Source of the DNA: a virus
Virus record (IMG/VR): IMGVR_UViG_3300034073_002218
Span: 1-34,632 of that record
Reading direction: 5' to 3' (one strand)
DNA: 34,632 bases
The notes beneath the pieces were generated by a model, which made no database searches, had not been told where the DNA came from, and saw nothing but the letters and a program-made list of their open reading frames with translations. Within the stretch, counting starts at the first letter, position 1, and each line of letters begins with the position of its first letter. Positions 20,865-28,284 of this stretch are shown one piece after another. A program made the position numbers and the translations under genes.

Positions 20865-20980
20865 TTCTCAGTTGATTTGGATTTCTTTTTATCTCCCCAA
20901 TTAATTGAGTCGTAATTTTTATCGTATTGTTTTTTATTGGTTGGTCTGGGTTTGCTCCCCTTGCCGTTCTGGTTGCTCAT
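20861..20980 (-). CDS. Tiny conserved-looking phage protein
   Basis: 39 aa. The product begins MSNQNGKGSKPRPTNKKQYD and continues KNYDSINWGDKKK. 'GKG..PRP', then '(F/Y)D.NYD.I.W' is a pattern I recognise from very small proteins in many phages; role unknown. It overlaps the upstream gene by 47 bases in another frame and the next gene by GTGA. Confidence 0.68.
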   Translation of the reverse strand: MSNQNGKGSKPRPTNKKQYDKNYDSINWGDKKKSKSTEK

Positions 20981-21311
20981 AAAATAATTGATATCCTTGT
21001 TCTATTGTTTCAAAAAAAGTTCCCTTGCTATACATTTCACTAGCGATTGATGTATCACTTTTGAGATATTGAGCATTAACGTTTTTCAAAGTAAATGATC
21101 CATTTGTTTCATCTGTTTTTTCATATCCTACAAATAGAATACTGAAATTTTTCTCATGAAGCACATCATCGAATGCTCCATCGTAGTTTTGGATATATAC
21201 AATATCTTTTTCACTCCACTTATTATCAATACGAGGACATACACATAGTCTGTATTGATTGTCAATGAATGCTTTAAATACAAAAGCATTTGGTTTAGTT
21301 AGTTTATTCAT
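20934..21311 (-). CDS. Unknown protein
   Basis: 125 aa from the ATG at 21311, overlapping the upstream zinc-ribbon gene by 8 bases. Beta-rich first half (AFVFKAFIDNQYRLCVCPRI, FSILFVGYEKTDET) and a Gln/Glu/Thr-rich tail. No family recognised. Confidence 0.62.
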   Translation of the reverse strand: MNKLTKPNAFVFKAFIDNQYRLCVCPRIDNKWSEKDIVYIQNYDGAFDDVLHEKNFSILFVGYEKTDETNGSFTLKNVNAQYLKSDTSIASEMYSKGTFFETIEQGYQLFYEQPERQGEQTQTNQ

Positions 21312-21480
21312 ATTTTTCAGCACATTTACTGCAAAGTTGACCAACACCTTCTACATAGTGATATCGATAGTCAATATGTTTGTCTTTGGGTTCATTTGTT
21401 TCAACACCACATACAATACACTCTTCCATTTTAATTACTTTAAAGTCACCATTGGGTAATTTTTTAATTGTTTTATTCAT
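21304..21480 (-). CDS. Small zinc-ribbon protein
   Basis: 58 aa from the ATG at 21480. ECIVCGVETNE and QLCSKCAEKY supply two CxxC pairs, a likely zinc ribbon. Unknown function. Five bases after the preceding stop; overlaps the next gene by 8 bases. Confidence 0.65.
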   Translation of the reverse strand: MNKTIKKLPNGDFKVIKMEECIVCGVETNEPKDKHIDYRYHYVEGVGQLCSKCAEKYE

Positions 21481-21484
21481 AATA

Positions 21485-21826
21485 TCATTTCCACAAAACT
21501 TGTAATGATACAATCAAACCACACAACCCAACCAATGTCAAAGTTTTTAGGCTTAACCGTTCATTAAAATAAATAGTGGTTAATATGGTGAACATAATTA
21601 TACCAATACTGAACGTAAATATTCTGTTTGGCCACATCTTACCCTCAAAATACTCAGTCAACAATTTAGTTGCGTATATTGATAACATCGTATTGGGTAC
21701 ACTCAACCATATTAACCACATTTCATACTTCTTATAGAAATCGTGAATAAATTGACCATATATCTGGTGCCAACCAACTATATAAACCGCAATCAATATT
21801 GCTACTCCTAATAATAAATGACTCAT
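21485..21826 (-). CDS. Four-helix membrane protein, SMR/EamA-like
   Basis: 113 aa from the ATG at 21826, coupled to the upstream gene by ATGA. Four hydrophobic segments, and the second half (FSIGIIMFTILTTIYFNERL, then LVGLCGLIVSLQVL) has the spacing and acidic/Arg pattern of small multidrug-resistance or EamA-type transporters, which are also about 110 aa. The key membrane Glu of EmrE's first helix is not visible, so transport is uncertain. Confidence 0.62.
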   Translation of the reverse strand: MSHLLLGVAILIAVYIVGWHQIYGQFIHDFYKKYEMWLIWLSVPNTMLSIYATKLLTEYFEGKMWPNRIFTFSIGIIMFTILTTIYFNERLSLKTLTLVGLCGLIVSLQVLWK

Positions 21827-22017
21827 TTTTGTCTTAATATAGTATTGTATTTGTTTACCGTAGACTTGCACAATATATTACCTTTACCTACTTTAGCATA
21901 GGTATTTTCTTCAATATGAACCAAATCATCAGTTTTGATACCTTCACCCTCTTTTAACTTGGTATACTTTTTAATATCTTTATCTGTTAGTTCAACAATA
22001 TTATCAGCGCTCTTCAT
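21823..22017 (-). CDS. Small unknown protein
   Basis: 64 aa; acidic/Lys-rich (LTDKDIKKYTKLKEGEGIKT, DDLVHIEENTYAKVGKG). GAGGAG lies 4 bases before the ATG. Overlaps the upstream gene by 14 bases and the next by ATGA. Unknown. Confidence 0.65.
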   Translation of the reverse strand: MKSADNIVELTDKDIKKYTKLKEGEGIKTDDLVHIEENTYAKVGKGNILCKSTVNKYNTILRQK

Positions 22018-22222
22018 ATTCTCCTCTCATTTCTTTATAGGATATTTTATTAAACATCAATGCGTCACCAATATGAATAAATCGTTCCATATCAGTTGAC
22101 CACGGATGTCTAAAAGCAAACACGGCGTTCGCAATAATGAAATATATAAAGAATATAACTGTTAAATAAGTTAAAGCAGTGTAAAGTTTATATTTAAACT
22201 GTTCTATTATACGATTCAACAT
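22004..22222 (-). CDS. Small membrane-anchored protein
   Basis: 72 aa with one strong membrane segment (about 15-36, TALTYLTVIFFIYFIIANAV) and a polar C-terminal half. Overlaps the cREC-like gene by 29 bases and the next gene by 14 bases. Unknown. Confidence 0.62.
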   Translation of the reverse strand: MLNRIIEQFKYKLYTALTYLTVIFFIYFIIANAVFAFRHPWSTDMERFIHIGDALMFNKISYKEMRGEYEER

Positions 22223-22574
22223 AACTAATAATATTAGATTTACCCACGGGATTCATACTATGTACTTGATACGGAGGATGTTTCACACCCTTTTTCATAC
22301 AATAATCAACCAACCATTTAGCACAATCATATCCAGTCTTTTCTGCATATTGATCATATGGAATGTTATCGCCACGTAAACCGTGACCATAGTGAGCATC
22401 TGAAAGATCGTGATCATATGTTACAAACTTAGGAATTCCTCTGAGTGTAATTAGATCAACAAACTCTTGATAGTTTCTTACTACGCTATAGTGTTGATTA
22501 GGAGGTAGATCCACCCAAGTTACGTGGTTTGGAAGACGTACATCATCCAAAAATAAATTATATTTTGTTATCAT
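22194..22574 (-). CDS. Cyclic-phosphate-processing receiver-like (cREC) protein
   Basis: 126 aa. LFLDDVRLPNHVTW, then FVTYDHDLSD, EKTGYDCAKWLVDYC and VHSMNPVGKSNI fit the family named 'cyclic-phosphate processing receiver domain': a receiver-like fold with conserved Asp pairs and an HS.NP.G..NI end. The family is predicted to act with RNA-repair or cyclic-phosphate systems, matching the kinase, phosphoesterases and RNA ligases of this window. The name and activity are family knowledge, not demonstrated here. Confidence 0.75.
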   Translation of the reverse strand: MITKYNLFLDDVRLPNHVTWVDLPPNQHYSVVRNYQEFVDLITLRGIPKFVTYDHDLSDAHYGHGLRGDNIPYDQYAEKTGYDCAKWLVDYCMKKGVKHPPYQVHSMNPVGKSNIISYVESYNRTV

Positions 22575-22756
22575 TTTTTAATTTTCTCTTCTAAGTATAG
22601 AGTATATCTAGCTTGTTGTCTACAGTTAACTAGTTGAACTCCTAATAAATCTACTTTGACGACACGAATACCTTTTGAACCATATTCGTTCATTATAGTT
22701 TCTAATTCTTCGGTAGTAGATACATTATGTATTCTAACGCTATATTTGTATTTCAT
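22571..22756 (-). CDS. Small unknown protein
   Basis: 61 aa with ATGA overlaps at both ends. Predicted beta-alpha-beta (YSVRIHNVSTTEELETIMNE, GIRVVKVDLLGVQLV). Unknown function. Confidence 0.62.
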   Translation of the reverse strand: MKYKYSVRIHNVSTTEELETIMNEYGSKGIRVVKVDLLGVQLVNCRQQARYTLYLEEKIKK

Positions 22757-22896
22757 CTGCTTGGACGTACCAAACTGCTTAAATCTGGTACAGTATAACC
22801 TTGTTTAATTAGTTCACGGGTTTGTTTTACAAGTCGGTCAAAATAAGCCAACTTCATCTTTATCTCTTCTTTTTCTTTCTTGGTCTGTTTTTTCAT
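22753..22896 (-). CDS. Tiny basic helical protein
   Basis: 47 aa. Begins MKKQTKKEKEEIKMKLAYFD and ends TVPDLSSLVRPSR: a Lys-rich helix and a short tail. Joined to the next gene by ATGA. Probably the first gene of the long unit down to 20619. A -10-like TAAGAT lies 6 bases upstream of the ATG, but no good -35 is seen. Confidence 0.58.
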   Translation of the reverse strand: MKKQTKKEKEEIKMKLAYFDRLVKQTRELIKQGYTVPDLSSLVRPSR

Positions 22897-22949
22897 ATAG
22901 TAATCTTAAATAGATATGTTTTTAGGACTACCATTTAATATTTATTACT

Positions 22950-23681
22950 ATGAATATCATATCAGGCATATACAAGATTGTCAATATCAAAAACGGTAAA
23001 ATGTACATTGGAAGTAGTAAAAATATTAAGAGACGTTGGGGTATACATAAATCATCTTTAAAAAATAATCGCCATCATTCAGTATATCTTCAAAGAGCGT
23101 GGAACAAATATGGAAAAGAAAACTTTATTTATGAAGTTATAAAAGAAATGCCAAATGCATCGGATACTGAGTTATTCAATGAAGAAACAAATTACATCAC
23201 GACATTAAAACCAGACTACAATGTGGGTGGTGTTGGCGGAGGAGATAATTTAACTAACAATCCAAATAGAGAATTAATTATAGAAAAAATCACACTCGCT
23301 GTTCATGCACGTAATGCCAGAATGACTGAACAAGACAAATTAGAAAAATGGAGTAGACCTGGAGAAAAGAACCCAAATTGGAAAGGTGGATTAACTTTTT
23401 GTGAGTGTGGAAATAGAATAAGCAGTACTGCAAATTGTTGTGCAAGTTGTTTTGATAAATCGGGTATAAACAACCCTTTTTATGGAAAACATCATACCTA
23501 TCAAACTAAAGAAAAGCTCCGTAGAATAAATAAGGGAAGATTGCCGCCCAATACAAATCCTATAGTATTGGACGGCGTTTCTTATATTTCACAAGCAGAT
23601 GCTGCTCGTAAATTAGGAGTATCAATTGGCACCATTAGTAATTGGGTTACTGGTAAATTTAAACGGCGACCGACATCTTAA
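22950..23681 (+). CDS. GIY-YIG homing endonuclease
   Basis: 243 aa. GIYKIVNIKNGKMYIGSSKN and RRWGIHK form the GIY-YIG core, close to that of the partial gene at 3. The middle has a Cys cluster (CECGNRIS...CCASC), a probable zinc finger, then NUMOD3-like NPFYGKHHTYQTKEKLRRIN, and a C-terminal NUMOD1/HTH segment (SQADAARKLGVSIGTISNWV). Its stop lies 23 bases inside the 3' end of thymidylate synthase on the other strand. Upstream region is short and AT-rich. Confidence 0.92.
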   Translation: MNIISGIYKIVNIKNGKMYIGSSKNIKRRWGIHKSSLKNNRHHSVYLQRAWNKYGKENFIYEVIKEMPNASDTELFNEETNYITTLKPDYNVGGVGGGDNLTNNPNRELIIEKITLAVHARNARMTEQDKLEKWSRPGEKNPNWKGGLTFCECGNRISSTANCCASCFDKSGINNPFYGKHHTYQTKEKLRRINKGRLPPNTNPIVLDGVSYISQADAARKLGVSIGTISNWVTGKFKRRPTS

Positions 23682-24861
23682 TTGCTGGATGTGGATCGTA
23701 ATCCAACAACTTGATATCTTCGTATTTGAAATCAAATAACGACTTAACTTCAGGATTTAACCACACTTTGGGAAGAGGTCGTGGTTCTCTTGTAAGTTGT
23801 TCTTTGATTGCATCTAGTTGATTAACATAAATATGTGCATCACCGTAAGTGTGAATAAATGTTCCTGGAATCATATTACTAACGTGGGCAATCATCGCAG
23901 TTAACAATGAATAACTTGCTATGTTAAAAGGAATTCCAATTGGAAAATCGCAACTACGCTGGTATAACAAACAATTCAAACGACGGGTTGGAATATTATA
24001 TTTTTCCACTAACTCCAAGTCAGAACTTGGGCGTATTCCATAACTATTTGTTAAATCCAAATCGTTCTTACATTGTTCTTCAGTTAATAACTTTGTTCGT
24101 TCTTCCAGTGTCAATTCTTCTGTATGAAAGTGGAAAAGACAATGGCACGGAGGTAAGGCGCAATGATCTACCCAGTATGGATGCCATGCTGAGACAATCA
24201 TACGACGATCATCTGGATTGGTTTTGAGCTTGTCAATTACTTTTTGTAGTTGATCCACTTGTCCAAAAGTCCAATATTCCGCAGACACACCTTTCACAGT
24301 TGATGATCCAACGAATTCATTGTCTTGTGTATAAAATGGAAAATTTCTCCACATTCCACCATAAGTTCCTTCACCAAGTTCACCCCATTTAGTGGCAAAT
24401 TCTACATCGTTTTTGATTCGGTCAATGAATTTATTTTGTTTTTCCTGTATTGATTTCTTGATACTATCAACCACATCAAAATCTTCTGGTTCTAACTTGG
24501 AAGCCAATACTCGTTTTTCTTGATTAGTTAATAATAATTCATCCACCAACATTAATCCACCCAATGTTGGTTTGACTTTCTGATAACGAGAAAATGCCCA
24601 TTCATTCCAAATACGAACATTATTATCAACCAGATACTTGATGTTGGTATCACCACTGATAAACCAAAGCAATTCATGCACGATTGCTGGCCAATGAACT
24701 TTCTTGGTGGTTAATAGAGGAAATGCGTTTAGATCCACATTGTATTTGGCTTGAGCACCAAAAATACCAATGGTATCTACACCAGTTCGGTTCTTTTTAA
24801 GTCTTCCGTTTGTCAAAATATCATTGACAATTCTGAAATATTCTGTGTCTACTTTGTTCAT
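23659..24861 (-). CDS. thyA: Thymidylate synthase with two insertions
   Basis: 400 aa; makes dTMP from dUMP with methylene-tetrahydrofolate. Core motifs: GRLKKNRTG (phosphate-binding Arg), LLWFISGDTNIKYL, DDRRMIVSAWHP, LPPCHC (nucleophile Cys239), QRSCDFPIGIPFN and HTYGDAHIY. Typical bacterial ThyA is about 264 aa; the extra length lies in two insertions, about 91-160 and 246-293. The C-terminus IKMSVAV matches the usual closing loop (KAPVAI), so the gene is intact despite the endonuclease overlap. Starts 1 base after DHFR's stop. Confidence 0.95.
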   Translation of the reverse strand: MNKVDTEYFRIVNDILTNGRLKKNRTGVDTIGIFGAQAKYNVDLNAFPLLTTKKVHWPAIVHELLWFISGDTNIKYLVDNNVRIWNEWAFSRYQKVKPTLGGLMLVDELLLTNQEKRVLASKLEPEDFDVVDSIKKSIQEKQNKFIDRIKNDVEFATKWGELGEGTYGGMWRNFPFYTQDNEFVGSSTVKGVSAEYWTFGQVDQLQKVIDKLKTNPDDRRMIVSAWHPYWVDHCALPPCHCLFHFHTEELTLEERTKLLTEEQCKNDLDLTNSYGIRPSSDLELVEKYNIPTRRLNCLLYQRSCDFPIGIPFNIASYSLLTAMIAHVSNMIPGTFIHTYGDAHIYVNQLDAIKEQLTREPRPLPKVWLNPEVKSLFDFKYEDIKLLDYDPHPAIKMSVAV

Positions 24862-24862
24862 A

Positions 24863-25354
24863 TCACTTAGTATACTTTATAACTTTGTGTAGGTCAAATT
24901 CTTTTACAACTTCTTTATTAGTAAACAAATCTTCAAATGGTGGCATAAATGTATCACCATCATAACTACCATTTACATACGTAACATAAAATTCTGTAAT
25001 ATATGGTAATAATCTAACATATGTTTTAGATCCACCCGCTACAATTATGTCTGAGTCTTTATTTAGTTCAAACAAATATACATCTTTGATATCAATAATT
25101 TTGCCTGTAAGATCATTCTTATTAATAAGATATTGATTGGGTATATGATTCAGCTCTTCTACTCTTCTAGTCAATACAAGAATTTCTCTATTCTTGAGCA
25201 TAGGAAGAGTATCAAATGTATTTTTACCTATAATAAGTTTTTTACCCATCGTAAATTCTTTGAACCACTTAAAGTCTTCTTTGATACTAGGCCATGGCAA
25301 TCCACCATTTTTGCCTATAACTCTATTTTCCGCCATTGCAATAATTGCTTTCAT
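24863..25354 (-). CDS. folA: Dihydrofolate reductase
   Basis: 163 aa, usual length. Regenerates tetrahydrofolate used by thymidylate synthase. Visible features: MKAIIAMAENRVIGKNGGLPW, Asp27 in KEDFKWFKEFT, IIGKNTFDTLP, VLTRR, and IIVAGGSKTY for NADPH binding. ATGA overlap with the kinase upstream; one base before thyA. Confidence 0.95.
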   Translation of the reverse strand: MKAIIAMAENRVIGKNGGLPWPSIKEDFKWFKEFTMGKKLIIGKNTFDTLPMLKNREILVLTRRVEELNHIPNQYLINKNDLTGKIIDIKDVYLFELNKDSDIIVAGGSKTYVRLLPYITEFYVTYVNGSYDGDTFMPPFEDLFTNKEVVKEFDLHKVIKYTK

Positions 25355-25794
25355 TTAATGTAGTCTAAAATTAATTTAATCGATTCTTCTATTGTATGTT
25401 TATCAGTATCAATGTCAAGATAATTGGTTAGTGGTGGTTCATAATAATCTACCATTTTACCCTCACGTAATCTGTTACTATGTAAATATACTTCTTTAAC
25501 GGTGTGTTTGTTATTGTTTTTTAATGACTCACGTAAATCTCTAAATGGAGATACAAGTGCTACAACTGTATAATCATTGGTTGAATCTGAATTAATTGAT
25601 AAATTGATTGCGGTTTGTACATTTTTACGTCTACCATCTTTACTATAATCTACATTTCGTGTAATTGTTCTTAGTGAGTCGCCATCTATTATTGTTGCGG
25701 TAACATCTTTACGCATTTCGTGTAAACAATGAACTAGTTCTAATGCTAAAGTGGTTTTACCACTATTTGGTTGTCCCGTAAACCATATTATCAT
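25351..25794 (-). CDS. APS-kinase-like P-loop kinase
   Basis: 147 aa. Walker A GQPNSGKTT (7-15), DGDSLR, DYSKDGRRKNVQTA, VVALVSPFRDLRESL and YEPP match the adenylylsulfate kinase (CysC) family. It is shorter than CysC (about 200 aa) and no sulfurylase is nearby, so it may phosphorylate another nucleotide or sugar. Placed between DHFR and two glycosyltransferases with ATGA overlaps. Confidence 0.82.
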   Translation of the reverse strand: MIIWFTGQPNSGKTTLALELVHCLHEMRKDVTATIIDGDSLRTITRNVDYSKDGRRKNVQTAINLSINSDSTNDYTVVALVSPFRDLRESLKNNNKHTVKEVYLHSNRLREGKMVDYYEPPLTNYLDIDTDKHTIEESIKLILDYIK

Positions 25795-26438
25795 AACAAT
25801 ACTTTCTTTTCGTGTTTAACAATAACCTCTGGATGTACCCAAACATTTATACCTTGTTCTTTAACCAAATGACAGAAGCTTACATCTTCCATCGTAAATT
25901 CAGTAACATTGCCAAACTGTTTCCACATTGGTCTAAACCAAGGATACTTTAGTTTTTCAAATACACCCTTCTTTATAAGTATGAAGCCAAATCCAGTGTA
26001 ATCCACAACAAAAGGATCACTGTGTTCTTTTAATTTAGACGGTGTTAAAAATTCAAAACTACCATATTTTTTGAAATGATCTTCATTCCAATCTTTGACT
26101 GTAGCATAGTGTTTACCATCTTGCATTAGATATAGACCAGATGCAATTTCCTTTCGCATATTGTATAGTTTGACGAAGTTATCTATACTGAATATGTTGT
26201 CACTATCAATCCATAACATATAATCATAATCAACTCTGCCTTGCCACGGCTTTTGATTTTCTCCAGCATTAGAATCACCACCCAAACACATATTACGTAC
26301 ATAATAAATGTTGCAAGATTCCCTACGAGATAATATTGGAGTGATTTTGTTTTGAATACACCAATTATAAAATGGTATAAAGCTATCTAACCATTGACCA
26401 GAGAAATTATTGCCAGGTAAACAAATTATTAATCTCAT
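25791..26438 (-). CDS. GT-A glycosyltransferase-like protein
   Basis: 215 aa. YDYMLWIDSDNIF has the DxD metal/nucleotide-sugar motif, followed by VVDYTGFGFILIKKGVF and FTMEDVSFCHLVKEQG with the acidic acceptor-site pattern and a late VKHEK. Paralogue of the next gene upstream. Probably adds sugars to phage DNA, protein or host surface glycan; substrate unknown. ATGA overlaps on both sides. Confidence 0.8.
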   Translation of the reverse strand: MRLIICLPGNNFSGQWLDSFIPFYNWCIQNKITPILSRRESCNIYYVRNMCLGGDSNAGENQKPWQGRVDYDYMLWIDSDNIFSIDNFVKLYNMRKEIASGLYLMQDGKHYATVKDWNEDHFKKYGSFEFLTPSKLKEHSDPFVVDYTGFGFILIKKGVFEKLKYPWFRPMWKQFGNVTEFTMEDVSFCHLVKEQGINVWVHPEVIVKHEKKVLL

Positions 26439-27181
26439 ACTGTAAACAGTTTGTTTTGTTGATAAAAGTTACCTTTATACCCCTTCCAACCATAGTGTGT
26501 CAAGTTGCAAGTTGTATCTACATATATATCACCACCAATACTTCTATACAGATTACAAAAGCCATAATCTTCACTTTCATATCGTTTGGTTTGTTCATTT
26601 ATTTTACACGGGAAGAAATCATAGAACTTGTCCCCATATCCCATATACCCGTCAATATCATTCTTGTATGCTATATTAGGTATTTCTCTAGCAATCTGAT
26701 TAAAGACACGTTTCTTGAACAACATAAAACCAGTAGCCGCATAATTTACTTTCTCTATGGTTTTAACATCTTTCCCAAACTTAATTTCAGTAGCAAAGTC
26801 AGTACACACTTCTTCAAATCTATCGCCAATTGTTTCGGGTCCACTTTGTGCCAATAACTTTACTTTGGATGAATTGATATATTTCTTTGGGTATAATCCT
26901 GAAACAACATCTTTATCAGCTTTCAATAACGAAAAGAAACTGTCTGGTTCAAAACTGATATCACTATCAATAAACATCATATAGTCACAATCAGGTTGAT
27001 TTAGAAAACTAGCAGCTGCAGCATTTCTAGCTCTAGCAATCAAACTTTCAAAGTATATACAATCCAAAGCAAATGATATACCTCTCTTTTGTCCTTCAAA
27101 GATTAACTTCATCACACTAAACATAAAGTGCGATATCACTGTATGATTATAACATATAACCGGCAAATAAACTTTGGTCAT
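26435..27181 (-). CDS. GT-A glycosyltransferase-like protein, paralogue
   Basis: 248 aa. CDYMMFIDSDISFEPDSFF (DxD), VVSGLYPKKY, VNYAATGFMLFKKRVF and ESEDYGFCNLYRSIGGDIYV, then LTHYGW, align in order with the downstream gene, so the two arose by tandem duplication. ARARNAAAASFL near the N-terminus is typical of such phage-encoded transferases. Both likely work in one pathway. Confidence 0.82.
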   Translation of the reverse strand: MTKVYLPVICYNHTVISHFMFSVMKLIFEGQKRGISFALDCIYFESLIARARNAAAASFLNQPDCDYMMFIDSDISFEPDSFFSLLKADKDVVSGLYPKKYINSSKVKLLAQSGPETIGDRFEEVCTDFATEIKFGKDVKTIEKVNYAATGFMLFKKRVFNQIAREIPNIAYKNDIDGYMGYGDKFYDFFPCKINEQTKRYESEDYGFCNLYRSIGGDIYVDTTCNLTHYGWKGYKGNFYQQNKLFTV

Positions 27182-27185
27182 AACT

Positions 27186-27653
27186 TTATTCTGTTTGTAC
27201 TTCTGATTCTTTATTTTCTATAATGTCATTGGTATAACCTTCGTATTTTACCTCACCAATAACATTGATAATAAATTTGTTGGTAATAGTTCCCTCCAAG
27301 TTGCTTGTAACAATATAACTTTCTTGTACACTACCATCAAGAAAAAACACAATCTTTGTGGCACTTGTTTCTAATATCTTTAGATCATTTGTTACCGCAT
27401 CTAATAAATAAAAGTCTTCAAATGAACTATACATATTATAATCTGGATCAAATGTAAGTTCAAATTCTTTTTGTCTAAATGCGGATTGATACTTTAAATT
27501 AATTAAATAAGTCTTTAGATTTTCTCTAGCTTCAAAGTATCTAGTATTACCCACCAAACTATCATAGTTAATAACAATTGCACCAATAATACCAAGCAAT
27601 ATGGTTATTGCTAATACCAATTCAATTAGTGTAAATGCTTTACTTCTTTTCAC
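27186..27653 (-). CDS. Type IV pilin/pseudopilin-like protein
   Basis: 155 aa. KRSKAFTLIELVLAITILLG is the class III signal of type IV pilins and pseudopilins: prepilin peptidase cut before Phe, with Glu at +5, then a long hydrophobic helix. The rest (FEARENLKTYLINLKYQSAF, beta-rich C-terminus) resembles GspH-type minor pseudopilins. Unusual in a phage; it could modify a host pilus or secretion system used for entry or superinfection. It overlaps the GIY-YIG gene by 14 bases. Confidence 0.82.
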   Translation of the reverse strand: MKRSKAFTLIELVLAITILLGIIGAIVINYDSLVGNTRYFEARENLKTYLINLKYQSAFRQKEFELTFDPDYNMYSSFEDFYLLDAVTNDLKILETSATKIVFFLDGSVQESYIVTSNLEGTITNKFIINVIGEVKYEGYTNDIIENKESEVQTE

Positions 27654-27897
27654 GTATTAGTTTTAGTTTTTGTTGACGGTTCAATTGTTTGATTTGATAC
27701 TCCCTCTTCATTGCTTCACTCTTAGTATCAAAACATTCAGTATATACTAATCTAACTGGTAGTCTAGTTTTAGTATATTTAGCACCACACCCTTTATTAT
27801 GATTACCAACTCGTTTTTCAACATCATTAGAATAACCACAATAAAGGGTGTTGTCACCACAAATAACTATATAACAACAATGATTCTTATCAACCAC
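27640..27897 (-). CDS. Single-domain GIY-YIG nuclease, YhbQ/UPF0213-like
   Basis: About 85 aa. YIVICGDNTLYCGYSNDVEKR, then GCGAKYTKTRLPVRLVYTE and EAMKREYQIKQL match the compact YhbQ/UPF0213 family, not the homing endonucleases with DNA-binding tails. Start is uncertain: GTG at 27897 or TTG at 27906, both overlapping the stop of the previous gene; no ATG is available. Probably an endonuclease acting in DNA repair or on structured DNA. Confidence 0.82.
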   Translation of the reverse strand: MVDKNHCCYIVICGDNTLYCGYSNDVEKRVGNHNKGCGAKYTKTRLPVRLVYTECFDTKSEAMKREYQIKQLNRQQKLKLIREKK

Positions 27898-28243
27898 GAA
27901 TATCAAGTTTTGCTTTAGGCCAAGCTGTTCCTAATCCAATATTACCATTAGAACAAATGGTTAAGTTACTTGGATTTGATGTAACTGATTCTGGTTTATT
28001 TAGTGGGGAATGAATATTGATTGAAATATTTTCACTATTATTAACTCTGATTGTAAAGTTATCACTATCGGCAAATGACATTACACAACTAGCACCACTA
28101 CTATGTGTAAATACCAACTTATCACAATATACAACTGTTTCTGGTGTAATTGGTTCTGATGCTTTAACACTTGAACCAGCAACAACACCTGCGATTCCGC
28201 CAAATAGGGTGGCGAAGAACCCTTTACGATTTAGTTTTTCCAT
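27890..28243 (-). CDS. Exported protein with tail-fibre-like C-terminal motif
   Basis: 117 aa. N-terminus MEKLNRKGFFATLFGGIAGV resembles a twin-arginine signal with Arg-Lys, ending near VKASEP. The C-terminus CSNGNIGLGTAWPKAKLDIRG matches the 'GN(V/I)GIGT..P..KLDV.G' motif that is common in tail fibres just before a chaperone domain; here the protein stops exactly after it. It may be the end of a fibre gene that gained an export signal. First gene of the operon leading to thyA. Confidence 0.65.
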   Translation of the reverse strand: MEKLNRKGFFATLFGGIAGVVAGSSVKASEPITPETVVYCDKLVFTHSSGASCVMSFADSDNFTIRVNNSENISINIHSPLNKPESVTSNPSNLTICSNGNIGLGTAWPKAKLDIRG

Positions 28244-28251
28244 ATACTAAT

Positions 28252-28280
28252 AATATATCAATATACAACAACTAAATCAA
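28252..28280 (-). promoter_or_regulatory. Promoter of the 28243-23659 operon
   Basis: TTGATT (28280-28275), 17-bp spacer, extended -10 TGATATATT (hexamer 28257-28252), 8 bases to the ATG. Confidence 0.6.
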
Positions 28281-28284
28281 TATT

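Noticed and set aside
23659-24861. Intron or intein in thymidylate synthase
   Set aside because: Extra length was checked as a possible intein, but the frame has no intein end motifs and both insertions lie between conserved ThyA blocks with intact chemistry; they read as protein insertions.
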